Positions 11,903 through 22,451 of a stretch of DNA of 64,000 nucleotides are shown piece after piece (the first letter of the stretch is position 1; every line of letters starts with the position of its first letter). The position numbers and the translations under genes are program-made. The notes beneath the pieces are model-generated. The model saw only the letters and a list, made by a program, of their open reading frames with translations. It searched no databases and had not been told where the DNA came from. The DNA is from Hydnum rufescens UP504 (Eukaryota; Basidiomycota; Agaricomycetes; Cantharellales; Hydnaceae): the NCBI GenBank assembly GCA_014904985.1, contig MU129029.1, positions 1 through 64,000 of the forward strand, given 5' to 3'.

Positions 11903-11990
11903 GTGTCCTCACATACCAACTGCCTACAAAGGAAAGGCAGGCAGACAACCACACCCACCACTGCAGGTGTGGTCAAAAGGTGAGTTTTTT

Positions 11991-12344
11991 ATTGACCGAG
12001 CTTGCGAGGTCTTATTTACACTTCCCGTTTTTGTTTATAGTGCAAAGTCCCTTGGACCAAACATGGTCACCCCGTGGGAACTTATTTGTAACAGTGCTTT
12101 TGAGCCATGGGCCCTGTGAGAAAAATGGCCACCCTGTGGGAACTGGCATATTTGCTTCCTCAGAACCAAACTGGCTTCTTCAGAGCCAAATTGGCTCGGA
12201 AGACTCAATATTGATAGAAGTAGCCATGTAAACTGATGTAAACTGTGTCAGTCCAATATATATATACATCTAATCTGTCCTTGGAGCCTCTGGCCCCACA
12301 ATAAATAGGATCTGGAGGGTTCTTGGTGTCTGACTGGAGGTCTC
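11991..12344. other. Unassigned sequence between HIM-2 and repeated Copia block
   Basis: No coding frame recognised. The tract near 12250-12310 with TATATATA, a CAATAAATAG-like signal and a GGAG-rich end resembles the 3' part of an LTR, which would suit the Copia fragment that follows. No partner LTR was found. Confidence 0.35.
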
Positions 12345-12660
12345 TGGTGCCATGTTTGGCCTAGGAGACCACCATTATATTGAGGCAGTGGGCAAAGGCA
12401 ATAACCCTGTTTTAAATATTGAAAAAAACATGGACCAGCACACTTCATACCTGCCTATTTTTCAATCTGCCTTTCTCCATGTTCCCAATCTAAATGGAAT
12501 TTGCTTTCTGCTACAACAACTTTTGGCCACTCTGGTGCTTGACTCAATCATGGAAAGCCAAGTGTTAATACAGAATGCAAAAAAATGAGGTTGTGGTCAA
12601 GTCCCCTCAATGGAAATCTCTATGTGCTCCAAAGTCCTAGTCCATGCTGGAAAGTGGCGT
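12345..12660 (+). pseudogene. Copia polyprotein fragment, copy 2
   Basis: Nearly the same sequence as 9053-9350, including the same junction to CAGGCTGGTCAGTC at 12661. It carries many one-base insertions and deletions, mostly in homopolymers, so no frame stays open. It must derive from the block at 9053 after HIM-2 had inserted, or be a poor-quality assembly copy of it. Confidence 0.85.
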
Positions 12661-13161
12661 CAGGCTGGTCAGTCACATGGGACCTAATTTAGTACCACTT
12701 CTGTAACAAAACTGCCTCCCAGATTCAGGAGGGCACTTGCTATCGTACTTGGACAAAGCAAAGTTGACAGGTTTTGGGAGCCAGATAGGAGCGGATTCAA
12801 GGGATAAGAAGGCTGAAAGGAAATCACACCACCCTTTAGCACTGCTTTGGGTGGGAGGAGCTGCACACAGGGCTAAGCACTGGCTTTTCCCTGTCAGCAC
12901 AGGAGAAAGGATGCAAAGGAATGAGTCTGTGAATTGATGAAAGATATGTAAAGTAGCTGACTGGCCAAGTTGCACAGTCACTACCTAAGGAGAGAAGGGA
13001 TCAGTAAGAGGAGGGTGACCCTGCTTTACTGCCTTTTCCCTGCTAGAGTTCCCAAAGGCACAAGCTTCCAAAGCCAGGGAAAGTTGGCTAGTTATTGTAA
13101 TGGCTACTAGGGCAGCAAGATTATCCAGATAGACGCAGCAGAGACAAGGGACAAGAGGCAA
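12661..13161 (-). mobile_element. Truncated copy of HIM-2 end with LTR-A fragment
   Basis: 41 bp of HIM left end is followed at about 12702 by an LTR-A start (TGTAAC) in the same orientation and at the same site as 9396. The LTR breaks off at 13161, where direct repeat A begins. The shared junctions show that this is a duplicate of the already nested arrangement. Confidence 0.85.
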
Positions 13162-13526
13162 GTGCTTCATGCACTTTGAGTGCCTCTGCCTTCCCTTGGC
13201 CTTTTTTAAGACAAAAGTTTTCCCTTCATTTGATATACTACACCTATTTCTTGGATTTAATTTCTTAATCTCTGAAGAACTTGACTTCTTGTTAATTGCT
13301 CTATGTATATAACACATTAATTGACTTGATATCTGCCGCCATACCATGAGAAACCTTGGAGGTTGTGAGTTTGATATCAAAATCCCCGATGGCAGACTTA
13401 TGGATTGACCTAAGGTCACCCTCCTGAAATTATTTGATATCAAAGGATTCTGATGCCTGCTAGGCTTTTGATTTGACACAGTTTGACATACCTATTAAGG
13501 CCCCTCTAAGTGGTTGACCGAGGTGT
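13162..13526 (+). repeat. Direct repeat A, copy 2
   Basis: Matches 8681-9046 with few differences. It joins an LTR-A fragment on the left and a DIRS RNase H frame on the right. Confidence 0.85.
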
Positions 13527-14163
13527 GCACATCACCTTTGTGTATTTCCAAGGCCATTCTCACCTCCTTGCAATCCAACACTTCATGAACAGATTCCAGT
13601 CACCACACACGATGCACACAATCCCAAATTCAGCACTCTGTGACATCCGCTGGTGGACCAACCAGCTCTCACAGCCAGGAGTCTTTCGCAACCTAAGTGG
13701 CCATGGCATGCCAATCGACTATGGTATATCAGTGGATGCTTCCTCAGGCTGGGGGATTGGACTATGTGTCAAGGACTGTTATAAGGCTTGGAAATGGAAG
13801 CCAGGCACCCTAGGGAGGGGGGGGTGTGACATCGGTGGTGCCGAGAGCATTGCAATTGAATTTTCAATTAGGTGGCTGTGCACTCATGGCGCCCAAGGGC
13901 AGTTGGTAAAGGTCTTAGCCGACAACCAGGGAGCAAATGGAGCCTTCAATCGAGGCTGCAGCCACAATTCATGGTCTAACGAGGCAGTACAATGTGGCTG
14001 GGAGGTTTGCAGTTGGGCAAATTTCAATATTCAGGTGGAATATGTGGCCAGTGCAGCAAACCCAGCAGATCAGGTATCCAGGGGAGATTTTGGTGGGTTG
14101 GAGAGGCTTTTGGACCATTTTGAGATCCCGACGGAACTCATCCCCTTCCTTTTTGAAGTATAA
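13527..14163 (+). pseudogene. DIRS-type retroelement fragment: RNase H domain
   Basis: The frame to 14163 reads YGISVDASSGWGIGLCV, AESIAIEFSIRWL, VLADNQGANGAFNRG and VEYVASAANPADQVSRG. The D...E...D...NPAD layout is the RNase H-like domain that follows reverse transcriptase in DIRS and related tyrosine-recombinase retroelements, where it removes RNA from the hybrid. The reverse transcriptase itself is missing, replaced upstream by direct repeat A. The tyrosine recombinase region follows 200 bp downstream. Confidence 0.85.
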
Positions 14164-14364
14164 TCAGTCCTAATGGATTTAATTCATTCCTTGTTTTCCC
14201 TTTTGCCTATAGATAGGGTGCTCTTTCAGCAGACTGGTTCCTTTACAGTTTACCCTATACCAATGTCAGTAGGCCAAAAACCAAGAGGTGGCCGGCCAGC
14301 TCCCTGACCATCAGCTTTCCGGCCATGGGTCCGAGCTGAACACTGAATGTTTTGTTGGGTCTCA

Positions 14365-15380
14365 CCACAGGTGGTAGCCAAAAGAGCAGATTTGATTCTC
14401 CACTACCCAGACCAGGCATTAGCCCTCGGGAAGGTCCAGTGGGTGATGCAGCATGCCCTCAAGAGGTCCACCTGCCAGACTTACGCCACGGGCCTGCTTC
14501 GGTGGATTGAGTGGGCAGACAACAATGAAATTGTGGAACAAAAACGACTACCAGGGGACGAAATCCTCTTAGGCTGTTTCGTGGCAGATATGGCAGGGGT
14601 AGTCGGTGAGGCAGCCGTCAAAAGCTGGTTCTCAGGGCTGGCAGCCTGGCACAGATACCATGATGTCCCCTGGCATGGTGGAAGCCCACACATAGCCCTC
14701 ATTCTGGCAGGGTGCAAGAAACTTGCACCCGAGTCATCACTAAGGGATCCCGCCCCCCAGTCACTATCCCTCACCTTCACACAATTTACTGCCAAATGGA
14801 TTTCTGCAACACCTATGATGCAGCCTGCTGGGCAATTGCTTGCTCTGCCTTCCACGGCCGCCTGAGACTAGGAGAAGTGACAGTCCCTGCCAAGAACACC
14901 TTCCGAGCTGACCATCATGTCCAGTGCAGTGCCAGACTTCGATGGCAAGAGTCCGGGACAGTCAAGTCAATGTCTCTTCATATCCCTTGGACCAAAACTG
15001 CGCAAATGCGGGGTGCAGAGCTCATTCTCACCTATGAGGATGGACCAACCTGCCCTTACCGCACAATTGAGAGGCACCTTGAAATCAACTGTGATGTTCC
15101 CCCTCATGGCCATTTCTTTGCCTACGAGACCGCAACAGGCTGGGAACCCCCTGTGAAACGAAGGATAATGGACCATTTCTCAAGCATCTGGCGCAGTGCA
15201 GGCCTGGAGGCACCATCTGGCCATAGCTTCCGCATTGGAGGCACGACATTCTTGCTGGAGCGTGGAACTGACATCCAGATCGTCCAGAAACTGGGCCGGT
15301 GGAGCTCGGATGCCTTTTACCTCTACTGGAGGAACCCCCAGTCCATCATTCCCCAGCATATACATGAGGCAGCAGCATGA
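14365..15380 (+). pseudogene. DIRS-type tyrosine recombinase, one-base frameshift
   Basis: The first half (from about 14365) reads an N-terminal SAM-like domain, with STCQTYATGLLRWIEWADN. The frame shifts in a six-C run near 14751-14757, where one more C would restore DPAPPVTIPHLHT. The second half contains the catalytic set of tyrosine recombinases: Arg in FHGRLRLGEV, HxxR in GHSFRIGGTTF and the nucleophile Tyr region DAFYLYWR before the end at 15380. In DIRS elements this enzyme integrates the circular cDNA without making a target duplication. A homopolymer shift could also be a sequencing error. Confidence 0.85.
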
Positions 15381-15490
15381 GTTAGGGTGGACACCTCAAT
15401 GGAAGCTTACTTCGAGGAAACAGATCCTATTTTGGTGGCAAGGTGGAAGGAAATACAAGAGGCGCGCATACGCAGCCACAGCAGCACAGC
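15381..15490 (+). other. DIRS 3' tail
   Basis: An alternative frame through the recombinase end reads ELGWTPQWKLTSRKQIL and closes at about 15495, an Arg/Lys-rich tail. Whether it was translated in the element is unknown. Confidence 0.4.
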
Positions 15491-15660
15491 AATAGTAACG
15501 AGTAGGGCTAAGTGGCCGAAGAAGTAGAGCAATGGGTAATGAACACAAATATATCCCTCTGGTGCTGTTTGGGGTGATAGCGCAATCCTGCCGGACCTGA
15601 CTATGGTTTGGCGCACCAGCTGTTTGGGGTGCACAGTCAGATCCGGCGACACTCATGCAC

Positions 15661-15682
15661 CGAGAGTTGCTTCGCAACTCTC
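15661..15682. repeat. Perfect small hairpin at DIRS 3' end
   Basis: GAGAGTTGC and GCAACTCTC form a 9-bp perfect stem around TTC. DIRS elements end in inverted and circle-junction repeats, so this may be part of the 3' terminal structure. Confidence 0.5.
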
Positions 15683-16837
15683 TCACACAACCACGCTAGT
15701 AGTGATAACAATTCTTGGTGATACGACGATAGAACAATCCAGACTCGCTAGCGTCTCCTTCATGTACTTTAGTATAGGATTACAGTTATCGAAGAGTGCC
15801 CCATGATTGCTTTCGGAAGAGCATGTCTCAGCCATCTCACGGCAGTTGCATGCGGCACTCACGGATGTAGAGGCTGGCAGGATTCGACCATTGCCCCACA
15901 GTATCATTCGTAGCGAAATGGAGGGAGCCCCATCAGCTGGCCGCGCCGAGGAGAAGCCCGAGGAAAGAATCTGGATCCCAACGTCGATCAACTCTCATCA
16001 TCTACTCCCCTAGTATCGCTGCATTCACGATTGCGGCGGGAGAGCAGCGTGGTGGCAGATATCAAATATGAAGAGAAGGCCACTGCGATGGAAGGGACAG
16101 ATTCCAACTATAATGACAAACCGCGATCTGTTGACATATATAGTGACTGACCGTGCTTGCCCACACCTGAAGGCAATTACTGTCCGCAGGGCAACAACGG
16201 CCATACGATTATGTCAGCAATTTCCTAATGAGTGACCTCATTGACCATGACATTGACCATCCTGAAAGTCAGACCTCTCCGAAAATGGATCTTTGACCTT
16301 TTCGGAGCATATCTGCGCACTGGCGGCACTGACCAGAGCAATACATAACCAATTTTAGATGGGAGGCCCCGGACCAGATGCTCGCAATGGGATCTCTGCC
16401 ACGTGGTCGTAAAGTGATCTCCACCTCCGCATCACACCACTGTCTATCATCTTTAAACGTCTAGGCAATCCATCAGCTACAGTGCTCTCTTGAACATCTT
16501 GGTGTCCAAAGACTCGCCGAACCCAGCAGACATGCGCAAAGTGTATATTTCAGGTATGTCTTCTACTTGCGGACCAGCAATTCGTATCTCAATAGTCTGT
16601 TTCGCCCTTGCGATAGAGGCCAGATGCAGCAGCCATCTTCTACACACATCAAAGCGATATCGCCTTCACTTCACCATTCAGCCTCCTGCTACCATCACTG
16701 GACTTCGTTCCCCAAAATCAGCCTACACTAAAGTAATACATGGTGCCCTGATGTGGAAGGATCCATTTGGGGAAGAGTTGTAGGTCTCGTTCACTCGCTC
16801 GTCCTTCATCGCCCTTCATTCACATTCTCTCGGCAGT
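15683..16837. other. Unassigned sequence upstream of the NACHT/WD40 locus
   Basis: No long frame, no repeat shared with the rest of the window and no recognisable motif. The last few hundred bases are the presumed 5' flank of the gene starting at 16838. It may contain its promoter, but no TATA-type site is convincing. Confidence 0.4.
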
Positions 16838-19800
16838 ATGGTTACTCCAACACCTATCGATTGCAGAGTGGCTATAGAGTTGCGTGAGCGCCGTTTCGGG
16901 CGTTCAGGGTGGATCGTTGCATCGTGTGCTTTGGATCTCTCCTCTGCGATGGACAAAGGTGAACCTGCTCATGTTTATCTAAATATTGGACCACGCTCAT
17001 ATATGGTCTGTATCCCTGCAGAGATACGCCTCGCTTTGAGGGATGACGCCAATGACAAATTCGGAGAGTTGACAGTATATGTGGCATCCTCTCTCGCATC
17101 CACTGGTGAGGCTATCCAGGATGCCAATCAGGCTGCCGAGCAGCTAGGTCCTGGAGTAGCGGTGACCAACGATGCCATTCAAGTTACCGCCCTACTTGCA
17201 ACAGAAATCACGGCCCAGTTCAATGCTTGGCAACCGCTGTTGAGTCGCCTCGGTGCACTTGTCAAAGTTGCCGATATACTCGCCGAGGCACGTTTGATCC
17301 CCAACTACCAGTGGGCCACAACCACTAAGAAGTATTTACAAACAGACTCACCCTTGGATCAAGTTAGCATGGGGAGTCGTCTCCGCAGCGTATAAGGTAG
17401 GACTAGGATCAGGTGCTATATCTGTATGCTATCTGACAAGTGTTCCGTTAGATCGCTTCTGCCCAGAGTGAGCGAGATGCGAAAGTGATGGGTTTAGTCC
17501 AGACTATGGCGGATAGCTGCTCCTTTGCCGACAAAGCCGAGGTGTTGAAGAAACGCTCGAAAACGGATCAAGACATCATCAACCAAATACTGCACCAAAT
17601 AATGGAATGTGTGTATTTCATTCGGGACTATTGCAGGGATGGGTCCTTTGGTATGTGAAATCCCACATGCTCTATTTACTCCATTGAGCAATCTCGGCCG
17701 CAGTCAAACGCACTCTGAAGTACACAGCATCTCTTGTGGATGCACGGATCAATACCTACAAGACGACCCTTGAGACATTCCGACAGAGTCTGATTGATCA
17801 TGCCAACATACAATCCTCTGTCATTATGCATCGCGTCTTAGACGTCGTGACTGAAGTCCGTAAGTGCTTCTTGTATATCTTCAGTCAAAACATGTGTTCT
17901 AAGATGGTCCCCAGGGGACTTGCAAATGCTCAGCGAACTAAAATACGCCCCGGAGGCCCATCACGATCTGGATCAAGGGTGCTTGCCAGGCACATGTACC
18001 GAGATCATTGATGCTATAGTGCGTTGGGCTGTTGGAGCGGATACACCGCCATTTGATTCAATAACATTGAGCTCTAACGAATCATCTCGTGTGCTTTGGT
18101 TGTGCGGCACGGCGGGTGCGGGGAAATCGTCCATCCTTCGCTCATGCATGAACCGCATTTCTGAGCTTGAACGTAAGGGTCATACTATGGCTTCAACAAG
18201 AATAAACCGCCCGCAAACCTGACGAACCTGTTCAGTACGATCGCTCGAGACCTCGCGGACCTCAACAACTCCCGGAAGCAGCGCCTTGTTGATGCTGTCA
18301 AGAACGACATGGCGATACGAACAACTGATAACTGTAAATTGCAGTTCCAGCACTTTATCATTGCATCTTTCAAGGGTGATCAGGCCCTTGGGGAGACTGT
18401 TGTTTTTATCGACGCATTTGACGAATCTGGGGACGTTACGGCTCGCGCCAATGCCCTTGCTATCCTCACAAAGCGAGCCTCAGAACTCCCTCCAGGTCTT
18501 CGAGTTGTAGTCACTTCAAGATATGAGCGTGATATTCAAGATGCATTGCGGTCTCCGCTGCCGCCCAGGGTTGACGTCATGCTTGTGGACGACATTCCGA
18601 CTTATCAGACCTCACGCGATATCGAGACGTATGTGCACAGTGAACTCCGCAATGTGAATGAACTCCAAGAGAAGTACCAGGCCCAGCTGAAGGATCTCAT
18701 TCGGATGGCTGGAACATCTTTTCAGTGGGCCGCGACCGCCTGTCGCTTCATTCGCAGGATAGTAAAGCCGGCGTTGGCCCGCAGGACCGAATTGTGATGG
18801 TGCTGCATAGTGATGAAGGACTCTATGGGCTCTATAGCACCATCATGATGGAGCACTGCGATCCTTCGATTGAGATAGCGGTAAAACGAGTCAAGTCCAT
18901 CCTGGGCCGAATCCTATGTGTTCAGGAGCCTGTATCATTGCATGCTCTCGTGCACCTAGTTCCACCGGACTCTATCCTCACTCCACATGACATAGAGATC
19001 CAACGAGGGATTGTGAAACATCTTGCCTCACTCCTTAGTGGTACCCACAGTGACCATGAGCCTATTGTGCCTCTCCACTCGTCTTATCACGATTTCTTAT
19101 GTAACCTGGAGCATAACAGAGATTTCTACATCGACAAAGATGAAGCAAACCAGCAGATGGCCCTGGGATGCTTCCGTGTGATGGACCAGACCTTGAGATT
19201 CAATATCTGTCAATTTCCGACATCATTCCTTTGCAATGCCGCCATATCCAACATTGAGGATCTCTGGGAAAAACACATCCCTTTGCATCTGTATTATGCT
19301 TGTCAATTCTGGAGCTTCCATGTGTCCTCAACACCTAGCAACAGGTTTGCTCAGAAATCCATGGAGTCATTCTTTCAGAAGGATTTCCTACATTGGTTGG
19401 AAGTGATGAGCCTTACACAGAGCTCCCCTCAAAGTGCATTAGCCTCACTTAGTATCTCTGATGTAAGCATGGTTCTAATCTAAGTACATGCTGAAGCCAC
19501 ATGCTGATTCTTTAACTTGGGTGCCCCAGACTCCTGCAGACCTCATTGAACTACAACAGGATGCCATGGAATTCATCTCCATGTTTGCAACTGCCATCAC
19601 AACCAGCATGCCTCACATCTACCTCTCCAGTCTGACATTTGCTCCAACATCATCTCTCCTATATCAGAGGTGGAAAGATCAATTTCCAGGAGTTGCAAAA
19701 CTTACCAAGGGACAACTTCAGGACTGGCCAAAGATCATGCAGCTATTACAAGGACACAATGATCAAGTGCGATCTGTTGCATTCTCACCTGATGGGAAAC

Positions 19801-21891
19801 AGATTGCTTCAGGCTCCCTGGATGAAACCATACAGCTTTGGAGTGTGGAGACAGGTGGGAGGATTGGCCAGCCAATGGTGCATGGTGATGCCATCTTCTG
19901 CATTGCTTTCTCACCTGATGGCAAGCAAATTGCTTCTGGCTCATATGACAGGACCATACAACTCTGGAATGCAGAGACTGGTAGAAGGGTTGGTCAGCCA
20001 ATGGAGGGGCATGAGGATGTTGTCCACTGCATTGCTTTCTCACCTGATGGGAAGCAGATTGCTTCTGGCTCCTGGGATGAGACCATACGACTTTGGAATG
20101 TGGAGACAGGTGGGAGCATAGGCCAGCCCATGAAAGGGCATGATGATTACATCCAGTCCATTGCTTTCTCACCTGATGGCAAGCATATTGCTTCAGGCTC
20201 TATGGACAAGACCATACAACTCTGGAATGTGGAGACAGGTGTGAGCATTGGCCAGCCATTGGAAGGGCATGGTGGTGCCATTGACTGCATTGCTTTCTCA
20301 CCTAATGGCAAGCAGATTGCTTCTGGCTCCTCAGACCAGACCATACAGCTCTGGGATGTGGAGACAGGTGTGAAAAGCATTGGTCAGCCAATGGCAGGGC
20401 ATGGTGGTTCCATCAAGTCCATTTCTTTCTCACCTGATGGAAAGCAAATTGCTTCAGGCTCCTCAGACAAGACCATACAACTCTGGAATGTGGAGATGGG
20501 TGTGAGAATTGGCCAGCTGATGCAGGGGCACAGTGATACTGTCTTGTCCATTGCATTCTCACCTGATGGCAAGCAGATTGCTTCTGGCTCCTATGATCAG
20601 ACCATACGGCTCTGGAAAGTGGATCTTGGTGTGAGCATTGGCCATCCAATGGAGGGGCATCAGCATGCTGTCACCTGTGTTGCCTTCTCACCTGATGGCA
20701 AGCAGATTGCTTCTGGCTCCAAGGACAATACCATACAACTCTGGAATGTAGAGATGGGTGTGAGCATTGGCCAACCAATGGAGGGGCATGAGGATGCTGT
20801 GTGCAGCATTGTTTTCTCCCCTGATGGCAAGCAAATTGCTTCTGGCTCTGTGGATCAGACCATACGACTCTGGAATGTGGAGACAGGTGTGGGCATTGGC
20901 CAGCCAATGGAGGGACATGGTGATGCCATCACCTCCATTGCATTCTCACCTGATGGCAACAAGATTGCTTCCAGCTCTTTTAACAAGACCATACAACTCT
21001 GGAATGTGGAGACAGGTCTGACCACTGGCCAGCCAATGGAGGGGCATGATAATATTGTCTGGTCCATTGCTTTCTCACCTGATGGCAAGCAGATTGCTTC
21101 AGGATCCATGGACAAGATGATATGACTCTGGGATGTGGAGACAGGTGTGAGCATTGGCCAGCCAATGGAGGGGCATGATGATGCTATCAAGTCCATTTCT
21201 TTCTCCCCTGATGGGAAGCAGATTGCTTCTGGCTCCTGGGACAAGACGATACGACTCTGGAATGTGGAGACAGGTGTGAGCATTGGCCAGCCAATGGAGG
21301 GGCATCATGGGCCATCTGGTCTGTTGCTTTCTCACCTGATGGCAAGCAGATTGCTTCTGGCTCCCTGGACTGGACCATGCAACTCTGGAATGTGGAGACA
21401 GGTGTGAGCATTGGCCAGCCAATGGAGGGGCATGATGATGCCATTGTGTGCGTTGCCTTCTCACCTGATGGCAAGAAGGTTGCTTCTGGCTCCTGGGACA
21501 AGACCATACGACTATGGAATGCAGATATGGGTGTGAGCATTAGCCAGCTGAGGGAAGGGCATGATGATTCCACCCCATCCATTCCATTTTCATCTGAAAG
21601 TAAGCAGATCATTTTGACACCTGGGACAATACACTCAAAAATTCTTCATTTCCCACTGCAGCATCCAAACACATCCTCCGATATCCTGTCCATCTATTCC
21701 CACTCCCCCCAGACTGTTTTCAACTTGATGATGGGTGGATTTTGGGACCTCATCATGAGCTTATTCTTTGGGTCCCACCTGCCTACCACACACTCCTGGA
21801 GCACCCTAATCATCACATCATGGGAAATTCCATTCAGATTGATTTTCAGCATCTTAAATGTGGCAAGGAGTGGGCACAATGCAAGGACTGA
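16838..21891 (+). pseudogene. NACHT/WD40 STAND (NLR-like) gene, disrupted
   Basis: The start MVTPTPIDCRVAIELRERRF opens an N-terminal region. Introns with matching phases are 17390-17451, 17651-17703, 17860-17914 and 19463-19529. Helical segments (SIASAQSERDAKVMGL, YFIRDYCRDGSF) lead to GCLPGTCTEIIDAIVRW, Walker A GTAGAGKSS (about 18110), Walker B VVFIDAFDESG and VVVTSRY. Fourteen WD40 repeats (about 19737-21570) follow. The C-terminal signature DGWILGP...LWVPPAYH ends at TGA 21889. In this family the NACHT ATPase switches oligomerisation and the WD40 propeller senses ligand in fungal non-self recognition. Breaks are one-base shifts near 18180, 18758, 21310 and 21720 and a TGA at about 21122 in repeat 11, where sibling repeats have CGA. 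The many near-identical repeats suggest recent expansion before loss. Assembly error could account for some shifts. Confidence 0.9.
19737..21570 (+). repeat. 14 WD40-coding tandem repeats
   Basis: The unit is about 129 bp, coding GH(D)[39 protein letters not shown]. Units are highly alike even at silent sites, and variable residues cluster at the same few propeller-surface positions (after GH and before TI). This is the pattern of high-identity WD40 repeats in fungal incompatibility-type genes. Confidence 0.95.
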
Positions 21892-22451
21892 TCAGTGAAG
21901 AAGATGCCAGTAGTTCCAGAGATTTGTAACATTTAACCACAATTTCTGTTGACAATTGAAAAACATCACCAAATACTAGTTTGCATCTTGTTTCTTTCAA
22001 GGAGCCACCTTAGGCAACCCAGTTTCCATATCTAATTAGACTATGTTTTTTTGGTATGATATTGAGTCTAAAAGACTCATGGGCCCATGGCCCCACATGT
22101 CTTCTGAACCTACCATGGCCCCCTGGCAGTTCCTGAATATTAGGCTCTGTGGGCCCCATGGGCCCATGCCAGAGGATTTTTAGACCCATGGCCCCATGAA
22201 AACCCCCCTTAGCTCTTCAATCTCTGCTGTCAAGCATCAAGACCCTGGCACATTCATTCTGATTTCTGCCTTCATCTCCACTATAAGTCCACACAGAACA
22301 CTGGTCTCAGCTTTCTTTATCTCCATTATGCTTTTTTCTTTCCAAGTCCATCATTTTTCATGATATCAGTCAATGTCATCTAACTTTAGAGCAACTGCTA
22401 TTCATGAAAAGGGGGAACTATCTACAGATGGGGGAAAGAATAAAAGCAAGG
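21892..22451. other. 3' flank with GGGCCCATGG-type repeats
   Basis: No coding frame. Between about 22055 and 22200 ATGGGCCCATGG-like motifs occur several times in both orientations next to GTCTAAAAGACTC and TTTTTAGACCC, hinting at a small degenerate inverted-repeat element. No target duplication was found. Confidence 0.4.

Larger units (their letters stand above)
9351..11990. mobile_element. HIM-2: fold-back hAT-like element with palindromic core, right end lost
   Basis: The left terminus CAGGCTGGTCAGTCAC begins at 9351 in the Copia fragment. The subterminal region is split by a solo LTR (9396-9957). Minus-strand modules occupy about 10380-11230 with three intronic hairpins (10397-10435, 10683-10718, 11088-11130) and exonic hairpins at about 10481-10505, 10762-10790 and 11169-11195. 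Donors on the minus strand are GTATTT, GTGAGT and GTATGT. A 650-bp palindrome follows, then the first plus-strand exonic hairpin and its GTGAGT donor at about 11978. The sequence then leaves the family before the intronic hairpin, so the right arm is truncated. Confidence 0.8.

Noticed and set aside
8681..13526. LTR retrotransposon bounded by direct repeat A
   Set aside because: The repeats do not start TG or end CA, no target duplication was found, and the content between is a set of separate nested elements.
20000..21600. Minus-strand frames opposite the WD40 repeats
   Set aside because: Shadows of the repeated coding strand; they repeat with the same period and have no independent features.
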